A stretch of 64,000 nt of DNA from Lithospermum erythrorhizon. Taxonomy: Eukaryota; Streptophyta; Magnoliopsida; Boraginales; Boraginaceae. The stretch covers positions 186,001-250,000 of the forward strand of contig JADFUC010001811.1 of NCBI GenBank assembly GCA_019722365.1, read 5' to 3'. This document shows, piece after piece, positions 25,533-39,384 of the stretch (position 1 is its first letter; every line of letters starts with the position of its first letter). The translations under genes were made by a program, and so were the position numbers. The notes beneath the pieces are model-generated. The model was given only the letters and a program-made list of their open reading frames with translations, did not search any database and was not told where the DNA came from.

Positions 25533-26229
25533 ATCGAAAAATAACTGGACATTATATTTCACCACTGTAAAATTACGCAATGTAAGATAAGGATCAAATG
25601 TATAATTACTTCCAAAAAAACAATTTCCTAAGTATAAAAAGAAAAGCCCCCAAAGAAAGAATTCTCAGATCACCTCCAATTCATATTGTATACTTTTTGC
25701 TTTCATGCTGGGTCCAATTTTTAAACATCAATAACTTAATAATTACATACCTAAAAAATTATAAAATTTACTTTTATGAAAAAATATATTTAAAAATAAG
25801 TTTATTGGTGATCATTTTTATATTTTTTGAATTACATGAACAAAACTATTATGTTTTGAATTGGAGAGAATATTTCATATATATCTGTAAAAGTTCAAAT
25901 TGTGGGTCACACAATCTTCTAGAAAAATAATGCCCTTTTCTAAGTGAGCTCCACGACTCATAAAAAGTACACTCAATAATGTCCCCATGCGTTTGTAGTC
26001 TGCTCCAGATATTCTCCCTTCACTCTACTGTTCAATTGCATTTTGTTACACTTTCATGTGTCCCAAAATTGTGTACCCTTTATCTAAATTCACAAAGTTT
26101 GTACATTTTTAGTCCACTATTCTTGAATATTTTCCTTGGAATATTTTCTTGAGTTTCAACACCATCAATTTAATATCTAGTCTTTGATTCAATTCAGAAG
26201 TCCTACACACATACATGTAGTATATACAC
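25533..26229. promoter_or_regulatory. Upstream region of the COL16-like gene
   Basis: AT-rich non-coding DNA upstream of the ATG at 26230. The ORF at 25598-25930 is low-complexity and not a gene. The final 200 bases probably contain the core promoter and 5' UTR, but I see no unambiguous TATA box position. Confidence 0.35.
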
Positions 26230-27947
26230 ATGGTTTCAGACAAGAAATTAGCCAACGCAGTTGGAGGCAAAACTGCTAGAGCTTGTCACAATTGTGTAAG
26301 AAAAAGAGCTGGATGGTATTGTGCTGCAGATGATGCTTTCCTTTGTCAAATATGTGATTCCTATGTTCATTCAGCTAATCCTTTAGCTAGAAGACATGAA
26401 AGGGTTCGTTTAAAAACATCATCATCATTACAAAAAGTCAATTCTTTGAAAAAAACATCTTTGGAAGTTTCAGTTGCTTCATGGCTCGGTGGTTTTACTA
26501 GGAAAACTCGTTCACCAAGAATCAAGAAACCGGGGAAATCGAATTTTGATAACGAAAAGAGAGAAAACCATCTTCGTGTTGTGCCTGATGAAGTTAGTGA
26601 TGATACTTCTCAGGAAGAAAATGAAGAGGAAATTGTTTTTCGGGTCCCGGTTTTCGACCCATTTATTGATGAGTTATGTAACTCATCTAACTCTAATGAA
26701 TTGAGTAACACCATCAATCATGGAAATGATATGTTGTTTGATAATGAGTTTCAGGGGTTGCTTCCATCAGAAATGGATTTAGCAGAATTTGCAGCTGATG
26801 TGGAGAGCTTACTTGGAAAAGGACTTGAAAAGGAGTCATTTGATATTGAAGGCTTGGGGCTAATGGATGTGGATTGTTCATTTAGTAGAGGGGAAGTGAA
26901 AGTTGAGGAAGTTGGGATGGCTCATGATGAAGAAAATAATAGTGGACATCAAATTTCAAAAATGCCATTTGAGTTTAAGTTTGATCATTGTTCTATAGGG
27001 GTATATGAGGAAAAGAATAATATTCAATGTCACCAAAGTATGAGATTGAGGGGGAGTGAAGATGGTGAAGAAAGTGATGGAAAAAAGAAGGGGAAGATAT
27101 TGTTGAGGTTGGATTATGATGGTGTTATGAATGCTTGGGATGACAAAAGGTGTCCTTGGACTAATGGTGAGAGGCCTCAAATGGAGTCCTATGACCAATG
27201 TTGGCCTTATTGCATGGTATACTTTCTTTCTATTTGTATTCATGTTTGCAATTTTCTTTTGTTCAATTAGATTTTAATATATGTTTTGAGGATTGATCTG
27301 AACAAGTAGACTTATGAATTAGTATAATCCTGCATGGTATACTTTCTTTGTGGTTGTAATTAGATGTATCTGCCCATATATGATACATCAATAATAAAAT
27401 AACAAGTTTATTTTCATTTTTTAATATCTAACTACCTAGAGAATTAGAATCACAATCCACTATCTTTTTCTAATATAATGTCATGCCTAGTTAGAATTTG
27501 GGACATAGATCCGCACAAAGTTTGTGACATAGATTTCAAATGCTTACAAAGTGAACTAACTCGAATTGATTAGTTTAATGTATGTCATGTTAGTGTGAAT
27601 CTGCATAGCAAATTGTTTATTACAAATGTGCAAATCTAAAGCCAATACTGAAACTATTATTCTTCATATTGCAGGGTACTTGTGGCAGAGTTCATGACTA
27701 TAGAGACTTTGGAATGATGGCACATCCCAAAGAAGTTAATAATGGGAGAGAAGCAAGAGTGTTGAGGTACAGAGAGAAGCGACGAACAAGATTGTTTTCG
27801 AAGAAAATTAGGTACGAGGTTAGGAAATTGAATGCCGAAAAGAGGCCTAGAATGAAAGGAAGGTTTGTTAAGAGGACGAGTTTTGGTGCTTCTGGTTTTC
27901 CTTTACCTCGACAAATAACTGCCTTTCAAATGATCCGGACTCTATGA
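26230..27947 (+). CDS. CONSTANS-like B-box/CCT protein (COL16 type)
   Basis: Nuclear regulator family with one N-terminal B-box and a C-terminal CCT domain. Exon 1 is 26230-27216, the intron 27217-27674 (GT...AG, 458 bp), and exon 2 is 27675-27947; 419 residues in total, close to the length of Arabidopsis COL16. The B-box at residues 17-60 has [13 protein letters not shown], then [18 protein letters not shown], with all expected Cys/His ligands. The middle is acidic and variable. Exon 2 contains the CCT domain: [17 protein letters not shown], then [20 protein letters not shown]. The junction [13 protein letters not shown] is phase 0. A single B-box plus CCT and this exon split point to the COL6/COL16 (BBX14-17) group. 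Known members act in light or chlorophyll-related regulation; that role is inferred. The gene is intact. Confidence 0.93.
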
Positions 27948-30124
27948 AATGGTGTCAGTAGGAGACCAATAGTATGTTTTGAGTTTTCGTACTTGCAGAG
28001 GTCTATTGTTTTTGAGTAAGTGTGAGTGACTCAGGCATTACACGTTTTATTATCATTGAGCAAGAAAACATATCTTTATATAATTTTTTTTTTAAACAAA
28101 TAGATAGAAAAATACAAAAAAAGAAATCATTAAGGTGGATAAACTCGACTAATTAATAATACATTGAGCAACTTATTTATTAAAATTCTGTAAAAGAAAT
28201 ATCAATTTAAAATTATCATTTCTTTTTTCATTTGTCTCGAAAAATTAAACAATCTCTTTGCTTACTTATTATTATTTCTTGTCCACTTTGGGCTTTTCTA
28301 ATTCTAGAAGTGATGGTTTGCAATATTTAAGCATATCTTCATATCGTTTTCCATAAAATAAATTATTTTCATATAAATTATGAATTACTTTATCATCATA
28401 ATACCGATATATACCTTTTTAACTAGATAGGTTACACCTAATATCATCAAATAACATTCTAATATATATAATATTAATCCTCATGTTCAAGAAAACAAAC
28501 AAGTAATAAAAAAATAAATTAAATACGAACGCAGAAATTTAATGTTAATATCGTGAGTGCCTTTTTCGCTTTTGTTCTACTTCTTATACCGCCATTAAAA
28601 CTTAAACATTATATTCATTTATATTTTATTGATTTCCTTAATCTTAGATTTTTAAATACTTCAGAACATTCATGTTTCCTGGTATATAGATATCAGATAT
28701 GATGAATAAGGAGCTGCTAGTATATTGAATAGTTTTTACTTTGCATATGTACATATAATATTTTATATAAATTCATTGACTAATTATAAAAAAGTAAAAA
28801 ATAATTATATATATAATCAAATATTTAAATTGAATAATGTCTTCATAAGTAATAGTTAATTTTATATTATTTTATAGATTTAATTTTCATCTCAATATTA
28901 ATTAATAACCAATCAGATATGTAGATATATTTGTTATATCATGTTGTGTTAAGAAGATATACCCAGATAAATAACAAATAAATAAAAATATTTTTCTCTT
29001 CAATTTATGCTCAAGAAATTATAATGTTTTTAAACTCCATCACTTACATATTAAAAGCTCACTAATAATTTCTTTATTAGAAAATATATATTTCAATTCA
29101 TTCAATAATACCCTCAATTCCAATTAATTCTGAGATCATGCAGCAAAAATTTACTTTTACTTCATCACAAAATGATTTCAATCCAACTTCATTCGATTCT
29201 TTATAATTTGTCTCTTTTAATAAAGTACTTTCCTTTTCATTTTCATGATTAATCCTAAAACATTCTTTTGAGCAAGTACTTTAGGGTATATGAATAATAT
29301 TACTCAACTCCTTAATAAAGCATTTTTACCCATGATCAAAGCAACGGAACGATGGAGTATTAATTAATAACCAATTGTATATATATTTATTACTACTCTC
29401 ATGCTAGCAAGAAGACATAATTACAATTTGTAATTATTTTATTTGAAGAAACAATTTTATTGTAGTTCTAACAAAAAAAGGGTTAAACAATCATCACTAG
29501 CACACATTAAAATAAGATATATAGATTAATTATTTGCATCTTATTATTATCTTTTTTATCATAATTATATTAATTATTAGTATAATGTATTGAATTCATA
29601 TGTAACTCCAAATAATGAATTGAATATTATTTGCAACTCCAAATAATAATGAGTCATATGTAACTCCATTCAAGAGTTTAACTTTTTTCTCAAAAAATAA
29701 TTACACTAGACAATTGTACATTATTAGTATAATGAATTAATTGCATACATTACTTTGTATTGTATTAATGAATCTTTAATTTTTATTTCTCACCATCTAT
29801 TACCCAATGTGATTAATATAACAGATAATAAAGACACATTGTTAATGAATACTTAATTTCGTTGAAATATTTTAGTTGAAGAACAATATGTTCTTAATAA
29901 AAATGAAAGAATTCCACGATTTTATCTAAACTTAGAAGATCTATAAACATAGATATTTTTAATCATAAGTTAAATCATATATTTTTATTCAAGTTTATAG
30001 AGCCAATAATTGTCATGGATAATAAAGATATAATAAGATGCATATAAATAATGTATTAAATTGTATTGAATTCATATGTAACTCCAAATAATATTAGCAA
30101 CTTAAATAATAATAATGAGTCATA
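27948..30124. other. AT-rich intergenic DNA with a duplicated 60-80-bp segment
   Basis: Non-coding and very AT-rich. A segment reading GTATTGAATTCATATG, then TAACTCCAAATAAT and AATAATGAGTCATATG, occurs at 29586-29668 and again at 30061-30126. The second copy is cut at CATATG by the start of the copia element. No gene is seen. Confidence 0.6.
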
Positions 30125-31171
30125 TGTGTTGGAAATCAACAGAAATTGATTCCTTTTATTATGTCCGCTATAATCACAGAATACCCATTACCAAAGCTGG
30201 TTAAATGTAATACATCGAACTTAGTGTTTTCTTACTTTAGTAATTGTATATTAATAGTGTGTGTTCTCATGATAATTTATAAGCTATGAGCGATTGCTAG
30301 ATCTTTTACTATTAATCGTTATAATAGTAATTGTCAAATTATTATTATTATACAACTTACTATTATTATCCCAGCCTGGCCACACACATACAACGACGTT
30401 TTGAATTATATTTCATAAAGCGAAATTGTAACTACATTTGCTAAATTGAGAGTTGATTGTAATCAACTTAATATTCTCGACTGAATTTTACTGACAATGT
30501 AAAATATAAATTGATGCAATCCGAATTAATTAATTAATAGTCAATTGAATTAACTAATAGTTAGTTGAGCTTATTCAGAATCTCTGTTAGCTAGTTAGCT
30601 ATTAACAACTTGTTAGTGTTTGATTTTACTTAACTGTTTAATTAAATTTAATGAGTCGCCTCACAAGCCTATTCTGGCTGAAATTTTAAAGTTGTACTCT
30701 ATATGTTTGCTTATTAGGTTTCGAATAATTCATCAAAAACCTAGCATCCTCCTCTTTTCCTTCTAATGGCCGAAACACCAAGGGAAGAATTGAAAAATTT
30801 TCTCTTGATTTTTCATCCAATTCCTTTAATTCTAAAGCAAACTCAAGTCATGGGATTCAACCCTTCCTCGCGCCAGGTAATTCTGTAGGAACACCTACTT
30901 AAGTGCTGTGATGCAAACAATCGAGAAGGGTTTCAAAGGATTCACGTGTGGAGTCTCGACTTCAAGGGTGGTTTTTATTATCTTCGCTGCAATGTAAGCA
31001 CTCGTATTTCAAGGAGTCAGAGATATTACAAGGCTTTTTGGGACACTATGTCATTTTGAGGATCCGAATGTATGAATTTGGTGTTTAATCACAAATAAAA
31101 TTCATACTAAATTCTAGTCATCATAGCTTCCCAGCCTACTCAAGTTTGATGTATTTATCTAATTCTCGACA
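30125..31171 (+). repeat. Probable 5' LTR of the copia element
   Basis: Similarity to the 3' copy covers 30125 to about 30580. The remaining part to 31171 is assigned only because TG...CA termini and a weak primer-binding-site-like TGGTTTATCGC follow. The end is therefore tentative. Confidence 0.5.
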
Positions 31172-34100
31172 GTGGTTTATCGCATTTGTTAATTAATTAG
31201 ATTGGATTCATGATTTTGTACTTAACTTGATGAAATATATAATATGAAAAAATCAACTTATTTATATATATATATATCACACGGCTGAATCAACATTTTA
31301 TTGTATTGATTTTGATGATTTGTGATTTGTGTAATTGTTTCATGAATTGAAAGTGATTAAAATCCCCATTAATTTATTTTTAATTTGGGAGGTATAGAAT
31401 CGCTTTTAGATTTTACAGAGAGAGGGTTCAAAATTTCAAAATTACTTAAATTAAATTTGTGTATTCAATGACCTTTGTGGTTCATCTCAGATTTTTTTCC
31501 TAGAATTTTGAATTTTTTAAGTGTTCCAAAAAAAGTCGTTTGAATTTTAACGTTTTCTTAAGGTTTTATAAAAAACTAGAAGTGTTTTTTGGTAAAATTC
31601 AATTGAACGTGTCTAATAATGATATTGTTGATGTTCAAGTTGAATCCCAGAAATTTTTGAATTCTTAGAGCCCCCAAATCATTTTTACAAAAGTTTATAA
31701 TTAATCGAAAATCAAAAACTAAAATGAATTACCAATGAGTTTACGAACTGGGCAGTTCAGATAGTGGCGCTGCCCGTGCCGGAATAGCACGCCTCCGCCA
31801 CCGACGTAGCTCACCGGCCGTTATGGCGACGCGGGTGGCCGAAGTCGGGTCGACGCCGCCAAGTTCGTCGTCCGCTTTTGAAACCCTAAATGTATTTTTA
31901 AGTAATTATTTTGGGTTTCTTTAAAATTATTGGTGAGAATATTACTGCTTTTAAATGTTAAATCATAAATTTTGTCATTAAGACGACAAATATCTTCAAT
32001 GACATTAAATTTGATTTATATTTCTTTTCATAATTATTTTCACACTGATAATTATTGAAAATATTATTTCAATAAGAACTTTTAAATTTTTAATTTCTTT
32101 GGAGCTGACATTTAAAGTAATTATTCATAATTTATGGTTGGTAATTATTGTAATAATTATCAGCTTTTTAATCATGTGTGTATATATTATTTAAATTGAA
32201 AATTTACATTAATTGATAATTAATTGTAAAATAGCTGGTAATTAATTAAATAATTATGAATATTTATTTTCATTTACGGAATATATATGACATTAAGTGT
32301 ATTTATTTGTTTTAATGTTTTGCCTATATATATTGTTAAGGAATGGAATGTAGGCATTAGATACTTAATTCCATTTATTTATTTACTGCCTGTACCGGAA
32401 AATATTGTAAACGTAATCGGCCGAGTCGTATTTCTTTGGCTCTTGTATTCATTTACCCACAAGCCCGCATTACTGCCTGCTGGGTTAGAGTAGTAGTATG
32501 TACAAAAATCGAAGACATATTTCCACAAAGACAAGATTTCGGGAGAACTCGGTGTTTCAAGGAGTCAAGAATACAAGACTTCCACCCCTCTAGTGTCATT
32601 AGACTTATATGTTAGCATTTCAATTTGTTATGATGTAATAGTCCTATGGGCATTCATATCTCCCAAACGTTAAGTATTTATTTTTAGTTTTTCTGTCATT
32701 GCGCATGTTGCTCTAATGTGTGCTATCTATGGGCTGTGGTTAAATAAAGTTATTGAAATAATAATCTCACCAATTAAAATTTAAGCAAAAGATTGCCAAT
32801 TTCCTAGCTCGTGGAAACTGGCTGCATCATTCGGGCACAATCGCCACGGGCAAGTGTTACAGCTTTTGCAATTTGATATGACAACGGATAATGTCAAGCG
32901 ATTTCACTAACGCCGCAGGCTTTCGGGACATCAATATTCCAAAGTAGAGTTATTTGCTTAATTGCATGCTTAACCGTATTTTCAAGATATAAGTCGTAGC
33001 ATCCCCGTATGGTATGCTAGTGACACAAAGAAGTTATGTAGTTTCAGAATTGGTTGGTAACCTACTATTGAGTCGATTCAAAATTTATGGTTAAGCGCTT
33101 GAATCGGGAATAATAGACTTTGGTACTTTGCATATTACTTTTTACATAATTGGTTGATAACCCACATTATAGTTTCTGATTCAAAATGTATGCGCTTTTG
33201 CCGCTTTCAATCTGAGTATAGTAGATCTTCGATACTGTACATTTTGTGACTATAACGTATTATATTTACAATTCATTTTTGTAAATATGTATGGATTGTT
33301 TTGAACTACAATCATTATTTTAAGTTGCATATTTCCTGATTATGTTTGGCATATTTATTTACCTATTTTATTCACCATTTATCAAGTAAACTAAACGATG
33401 ACTTTATAATCGTGCGAAAATAAACAAGCGCTTATAATCCACCCACTCGTTGAAATGTCGTTGCATAAATACCTATCTCCTTCAACTATTGTAATCGGGT
33501 TGTATGCTAATAAAAGACAAAATTTAAATACTACAAACATTTAAGACTGATTCAATCATGTTATACGCTGCATGAATCCTTGGTTCAAGTGAACAAAGTC
33601 ACACATGATATTTATCAAGGATAATTAATTTTTGACTCAATCAAAGGTGATGATGCTAAGAAGCATCAATATGTCATATTGTCTCTTAGCCGCCAAACGC
33701 CTTAAATAATAACAAATAGTTTAAACGTTTATAACTCAATTGAGAAAACTATTGAATGATCTCGAATGTCGTTTGCAGATCTATCTCAAGACACGTGACG
33801 GTATTTAGTTTCTTTAACGTGAATTTAACATTGTTCTTTAAATATGATGAAACAAAAAAAGCTATGGTATGTATAACTAAATAAGCAAAGTTATATATTC
33901 AGCCTATCACTTGTACGCTATGGATACATGAACTATAAGTTGAAGTTAATTATTCACTTCATTATTTCTAACTTTAAAGCATAGAAAGAAAGTTTTACGT
34001 AACATTTAGAATTTAAGAGAGATTTGACAAATTCATATCTCAACAATTTGATTGTCAAAGCTTTAATAAGTTCCATAGCTAAAGTTGTCGAAAGCACTAG

Positions 34101-37100
34101 TTTCGACTGCTACTTTATTTAATCTCATGGATACGAAAGATAACAATAGTCGGAAGAAAGATACAAATAAAGTTATCAAGCCTTGTGTAATGATCGGCCG
34201 ACTACATTATAAGAGTTAATACGCTTTGAAATCCTCCATTAAGGTGGTTGGGATTCTAAACTATTTTCTTTGCACTGTGAAGAGTAGAAATGAATGTCAT
34301 TGCTCGATATTACACCGCCATATCAGATTCTCCTCCGATTAAGGGAACATTACTCTACTCTTCTTTGAAAGGACGCGTTGAACAACAAATGATTGAATAC
34401 CTATGAATTATGACTCAACAAGACTTGAGTATAATCTTGAAAAGATGAACTAAGTCGATTCTCATTGTAATTTTTTAATGGGAAAAGTTCAATAATCTAA
34501 ATTAAGTTTTTATATTTGCTAATGGCTGCTAATTAAAGCATCTGAGTCATTGAATAATACATCAAAATTGATAAGAGGCCGGGAAAGGACTATGAATACT
34601 ATCAAGTTCCGAGTCGATGTATCACGCACATCGATATAAGTAATATATCATCCTAAGAATTCAGACATCGCCTCTAATCTTTAAAACGCATTTGTTAAGA
34701 TACGCACTGGCGAATCGTTTCTAACCTTAGATGTGTCATTAGTCCAATAACGACAAGTAAGTGATTCTTTTTAACGGGTCGTTAAACACAAAGAATGAAA
34801 TACTTGGCCATTATTAAAGTTGCTACACCTACCTTTTTAAAACTATAATTTCCTTGTTCTCATATTCACCCGCGAGACAACTCAAGAGAGTTGTGCTTTG
34901 GATAAATAAACTTTGAAACGCCTCAGATAAAGATAAGCTTAGTATTATGTCACCGTAGTAGACATATAATTTTAACTCGCATCAAAAGTTGATATTAAGT
35001 CATTTTGTACATAACTGTAAGTGAAGTCAGATGTTATTTTCATATACTATAATATTAAATTTATTGTACGTATAGTCTTCATTTTGAAGACAAATAATGG
35101 AAATGAATATGTGACTCGAATCTAGATTCAAGTCAAGCTCAAAGTTATATCAAGTGAGTGTTAATCCCCGATGCATTTAAAGCTAAATATTAAACGACAT
35201 GACAAATAATACCCAATAAATACTTGAGGTCATTTAAATGAAATAAGACGTGAATATACGGGGTTGAGTACATAAAGCCTCTATTTTATCTTTTCGATGG
35301 TAATTCATCAAGAGTAATAGCTAAGCTCTATTATATTACCTCTCTGATGGTGAATCAATGTATACAACATATTATTATTAAATGGAGGTCATTGCTTAAC
35401 GTAGCGTTTAATCATACATTTGGTCGGTAAAACCAAGATTAAACATATTCATTGGTCGATCGCGGCTCAAGTGTTTATTTCAAACTTTCTTATTGCTATT
35501 CAATAAGTTGTACCATGGGTCTAAACAAGTAATCCAAAAGAATGTTCCTAAGTAATGATCACGGATACTTGACATTGTTATCGAAATCCACATCTCAAGC
35601 GAGAATATAAAAGAAAGTTTCTATAATACTAGAATCTAAAGTCATGTATGTTACAGAATCGTGATAAATTTAAGTTTATCACAATTAAATATCAAGAAAT
35701 CTTCCTTACAACCTTGCAAAAGTGGCATGTGAAAGTGATTAGATTCTTGTACATTTGTAGTCTGGTTATGTATTATATATGACATACGCTATAACCAAAT
35801 ACATTATAGTGAGCCGTACGACATGCGCTTGTTAAGTTAAGTTCTATGATTTGAAATCTATAATATAATAAATTTACAACAGACAGATTCTCTTATCACA
35901 AGACAATTCTTCATTGGTATCCAATCCCACAAGTGCGGTCTCACATTAATGAGAAAGTGGTCAAGTCTATTACATAGTAATATCACAGTCAGACGCCGCA
36001 AGGTCATGCTGGCTGCATAACGCCATAACTAAGGATCTAGCATTTATTCCCCATGATCGATTTCAGGAAGCTTTTATCATGTATTCAAGCGACTGAATAC
36101 GCTTGTAGTAACTTTAAGAGAATGCAGGTAATCATAGTTAGATGGAATGGATCAAATGTTTATCTTCATTTGTAATCGAATTTACAAGAAGACTATGGAC
36201 AAATTGTATCCATATGAAAAGCTATATTAGCCAAGAATTTCAATAATAGGACCGAGTCTAGTATGTGCTGATGCAGTAAACTAAAAGAAACTTAAACTCA
36301 AAGATTAAAACTTCAAGATCACCAACTGCTTTGTTGGTAATGTCATAAAAATAATATACATTTAATAAGATGTATGCTTGAATAATACTCTCGAGTTGTG
36401 TTGTAAACTCCACCGACAGAATTCGAAAAGTGGTCGGTAAACCCATTTGATCATAGTCGCATGACTATGTCGATAATCTTAATATCAATGATTCCCCTCA
36501 AGTTGAGAGACGGCTTGATGAATGTAAATGCCGCTTTGTAAGTAGTATTCCAATAAAGCGATGTAATTATCATCACTATCCTTGTTTTACATGCAAATGA
36601 TCAAGTAGGCTTAACTTTGTAATATTATGTTTTCGTAGAGGGTAACATGAATTCTTGATTACACCTCTTCAAGCCTAGAAACATGATGTTTCAAAGGACT
36701 TGGTCGTGATGTCGTATAGTTGGGGCTAGCATCATATGACTAATATAGCTCGATTAGTGATCAAGATTGATCATCATGGGTCACGATTCTATGTCCTGGG
36801 AGCCGTATGATCAAACGGTCATGTGTGGAAGACCGTATATCTGTGCTCTGAAGTATATTTGTTTAGAATTTAGGTTCGACAATTATTAGACCTACGATAA
36901 CTATTTGTAGCTATATACTCTATACTTTGACTATGACCAAACGCCTCTAAGCTGTGGGATTATAATGGTATATGCTGTCACACAAATGATATATCAGAGA
37001 ATTTCGCATCCGGCCCTTGATATGGCGTGCCCAACATAGTTGAGACTGATGGACGCCTATAAATGTTTATTCAAATATACTGAGTAAAAGAAAGTCAAGT

Positions 37101-37189
37101 ATGCTTGCGACACACTTCTTATGGTTAGCCTACTACTAGAGATATCGCCATAAAATGAATTAGCGGCACCATCCAAGGGCAGTGGAGTG

Positions 37190-37645
37190 CTGGAAATCAA
37201 ATCAACCCATTCCCTTTATTATGCCCGCGCGACATACAATTACGTGAGTAATTCATTTATTCGTCAAGTTAAACGCCATTACTCCACTTAGCGCTCACTT
37301 TAGTAATTGTATATTACTTCAGTGTGGGTAGTTCTCAGATAATTTAAGGGGTTATGATTTATTGCCAGATCTTTACTATTAATCGTGCTATAATAATAGT
37401 ACTGGTCAATTATTATTATTATACAACTTACTATTATATTTAGCTCAAGCGTCACACGCATAGCTATATCAATTATATTTCATGTACGAATTGAACTACA
37501 TTCATGAAATTGAGAGCTGATTATTGTAATCAACTAATATTCTCAATTGAATTTTAATACTGATAAATTTAAAAATATAAATTGATGAACTCAATTCACC
37601 ACTAAGTCAATTGAATTAATTCGGAGCGCTACTTTGAGCTTGTTA
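37190..37645 (+). repeat. Truncated 3' LTR of the copia element
   Basis: It aligns with 30125-30580 with many substitutions and indels; shared blocks include TTTAGTAATTGTATATTA, TACAACTTACTATTAT and GTCAATTGAATTAA. Similarity stops at about 37645. Confidence 0.65.
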
Positions 37646-38226
37646 AGAAGTTTTTAGGCCTCCAAGACGCGCGATACGGGAGTCGACGAAGCGAAGATAG
37701 TGAGGCTGCCTCCTCGAAGATGGTAAAGGTGTTTGAATAGGGATAATTTCCTTTTTTGCTGGAATCTCTTTGTATGTGACTCGAATCTTTTGTAATTTTT
37801 AATGATTATCGGGTTCTCGTCCGATTACGCAGTGCCATTACTTCAGACAATCTCTCGCTAAGTAAATGAACGCACTTATCCTCGACTTCCTCATCCTTTG
37901 ATTTGAAATAAAATTTAATTTATCCAATCTTGTCAAAGCACATTTCAACCTTATAAACATAATGTTATTGCCCACCGACCGGTGTGGGGTCGACTTTTAC
38001 ACTCCTTAGTAAGTCCCTCTCGCAATGGCAGCTTAAATTTAATTTATTCATTTATCCGGACAATCTCTACCATTCGCCTGAATGTATGATTTTTTGAATC
38101 CATTCGATGTCAGAAAATCCTACGGATTTCTCGTTAATCAAAGGATACCATTTAAATATCGCCTATTCTCGTCCGGAAGTTAGTTAAAATGACTTGGTCA
38201 TTACTTGTGCTTACTCTCGGTTTGAA

Positions 38227-38363
38227 GCGAGGAAATGGCCGAAACCATTTGTTAATCTCAAATGACAAGTCATTTTATAAGATTATCCTCGCTCACCGAG
38301 GAAATAATGAAAACTATTTCTATTGGTCTCAAATGACAAGGTCATTTTATAAGATCATTCTCG
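38227..38363. repeat. Two 67-bp direct repeats beside the gypsy integrase
   Basis: Both units carry CGAGGAAAT, CTCAAATGACAAG and TCATTTTATAAGAT in the same order. A third, looser copy may follow up to about 38540. Confidence 0.75.
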
Positions 38364-38585
38364 CCCTGGGCGAGAGAAGAAGTTGGAAACACAATTAATC
38401 TTAAAATTTTAATAGTTATTTTATAAAGCATCATCCTTATGAAACCGTCGGTGGAAATAGTCGGAACCATTTTATCGACGTTGTCGTGCCTCGGTGCTAA
38501 GTGAAATAGTTGAAACTATTTAATTAACTCAATGACTTTACAAAAAGCCGAGATCCTTTCAAATCTTCATGTTTCAAAAAGAGCT

Positions 38586-38828
38586 TTAAAACAAAATACT
38601 TCTGGTGATAAATTCCATGACAAAAGGATCGAAAGTTCTCCTGCAGCTCTTCGAGCTTATATAAGCCCCCCCGGGTCCCACCGTCAAGCACAGATCTCGA
38701 TAAAACCCTTCCCACTTAGGATTAAGTTTATTACGATTTTTAGGCTGGCTCGCCTGTAAAACCCTCAATACCAAGTCTCCTTCTTTGAATTGCCTGTTAT
38801 TCACCCTCCGATTATAGAACCGAGACAT
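38586..38828 (-). pseudogene. gypsy integrase C-terminal fragment
   Basis: The minus-strand frame reads YNRRVNNRQFKEGDLVLR, then LNPKWEGFYRDL and VGPGGAY. This is the conserved GPY/F-type module following the integrase core in Ty3/gypsy pol, where the consensus is KWEGPY. The downstream part is frameshifted. Confidence 0.88.
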
Positions 38829-39168
38829 TGCCTGCTTATGTTCCCTCTTATATCCTAATCACGATCCCTCGAGTTTCATATCGAATTCGATCGAAGTTCT
38901 CCTCGAGACCTAATTACATCGCTTTTGTCTTCTTCCCTTAACTGTCTGAGCATTGGGCAACATACCGGGTAATACAACCTCCTAATTCGCATGATACCAA
39001 ACTGAAGAAGTTCGCCTCGTTGAATTAGGGAGGGTGTCATTCGGTAAGACCACATAACCCCGTTTCTAATTTTTATAGCATCGCGGCACTTGCTGAGGAG
39101 TTTCTTCTTGATTCCTATGAATATGGTTCGACCATAACCTCCACCCGGCCCATCAGATTGGGATAATA

Positions 39169-39384
39169 TTAAGGTATTGCAAATCGATGTTCGATTCCCT
39201 TAACTGCACACATTTTGATGATCCTCGAATCAAATTGTGGCTCATTGGGTTTAAAACTAAAATCCGAGAACACCATATATCGCAGCGAGATAATATTTTC
39301 TTTTCCATATGAACCCTTCAACCTTTCCCGATCATATGAGCCCCAAGAAAGTGCGCGACCACTTTGATCAACAGTCCACCGCAA
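39169..39384 (-). pseudogene. gypsy integrase core fragment
   Basis: The minus-strand frame contains NEPQFDSRIIKMC and VKGIEHRFAIP, matching the integrase DNGPQFDS...GIEHRF block. The catalytic DNG appears altered to NE, as expected of a relic. Confidence 0.85.

Larger units (their letters stand above)
30125..37645 (+). mobile_element. Ty1/copia LTR retrotransposon, heavily decayed
   Basis: Two direct repeats begin TGTTGGAAATCAA at 30125 and GCTGGAAATCAAATC at 37190 and stay alignable for about 450 bp. A purine-rich tract (AAGGGCAGTGGAGT) directly precedes the second copy, as a polypurine tract precedes a 3' LTR, so the element runs left to right. A degenerate integrase motif, LKTNNGNEYVTR, is readable at about 35084-35120; the family normally has TDNG here, so the catalytic Asp appears as Asn. 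No long ORF survives. The 5' LTR may extend to about 31171, where TGGTTTATCGC could be a worn primer-binding site. The 3' LTR copy is cut at about 37645, where the gypsy block begins. Confidence 0.68.

Noticed and set aside
26474..27243. Overlapping ORFs on both strands within 26.4-27.2 kb
   Set aside because: They are alternative frames of the intact COL16-like exon 1.
29000..30000. CRISPR array or operon-like organisation
   Set aside because: No spaced identical repeats; gene structure is eukaryotic with introns.
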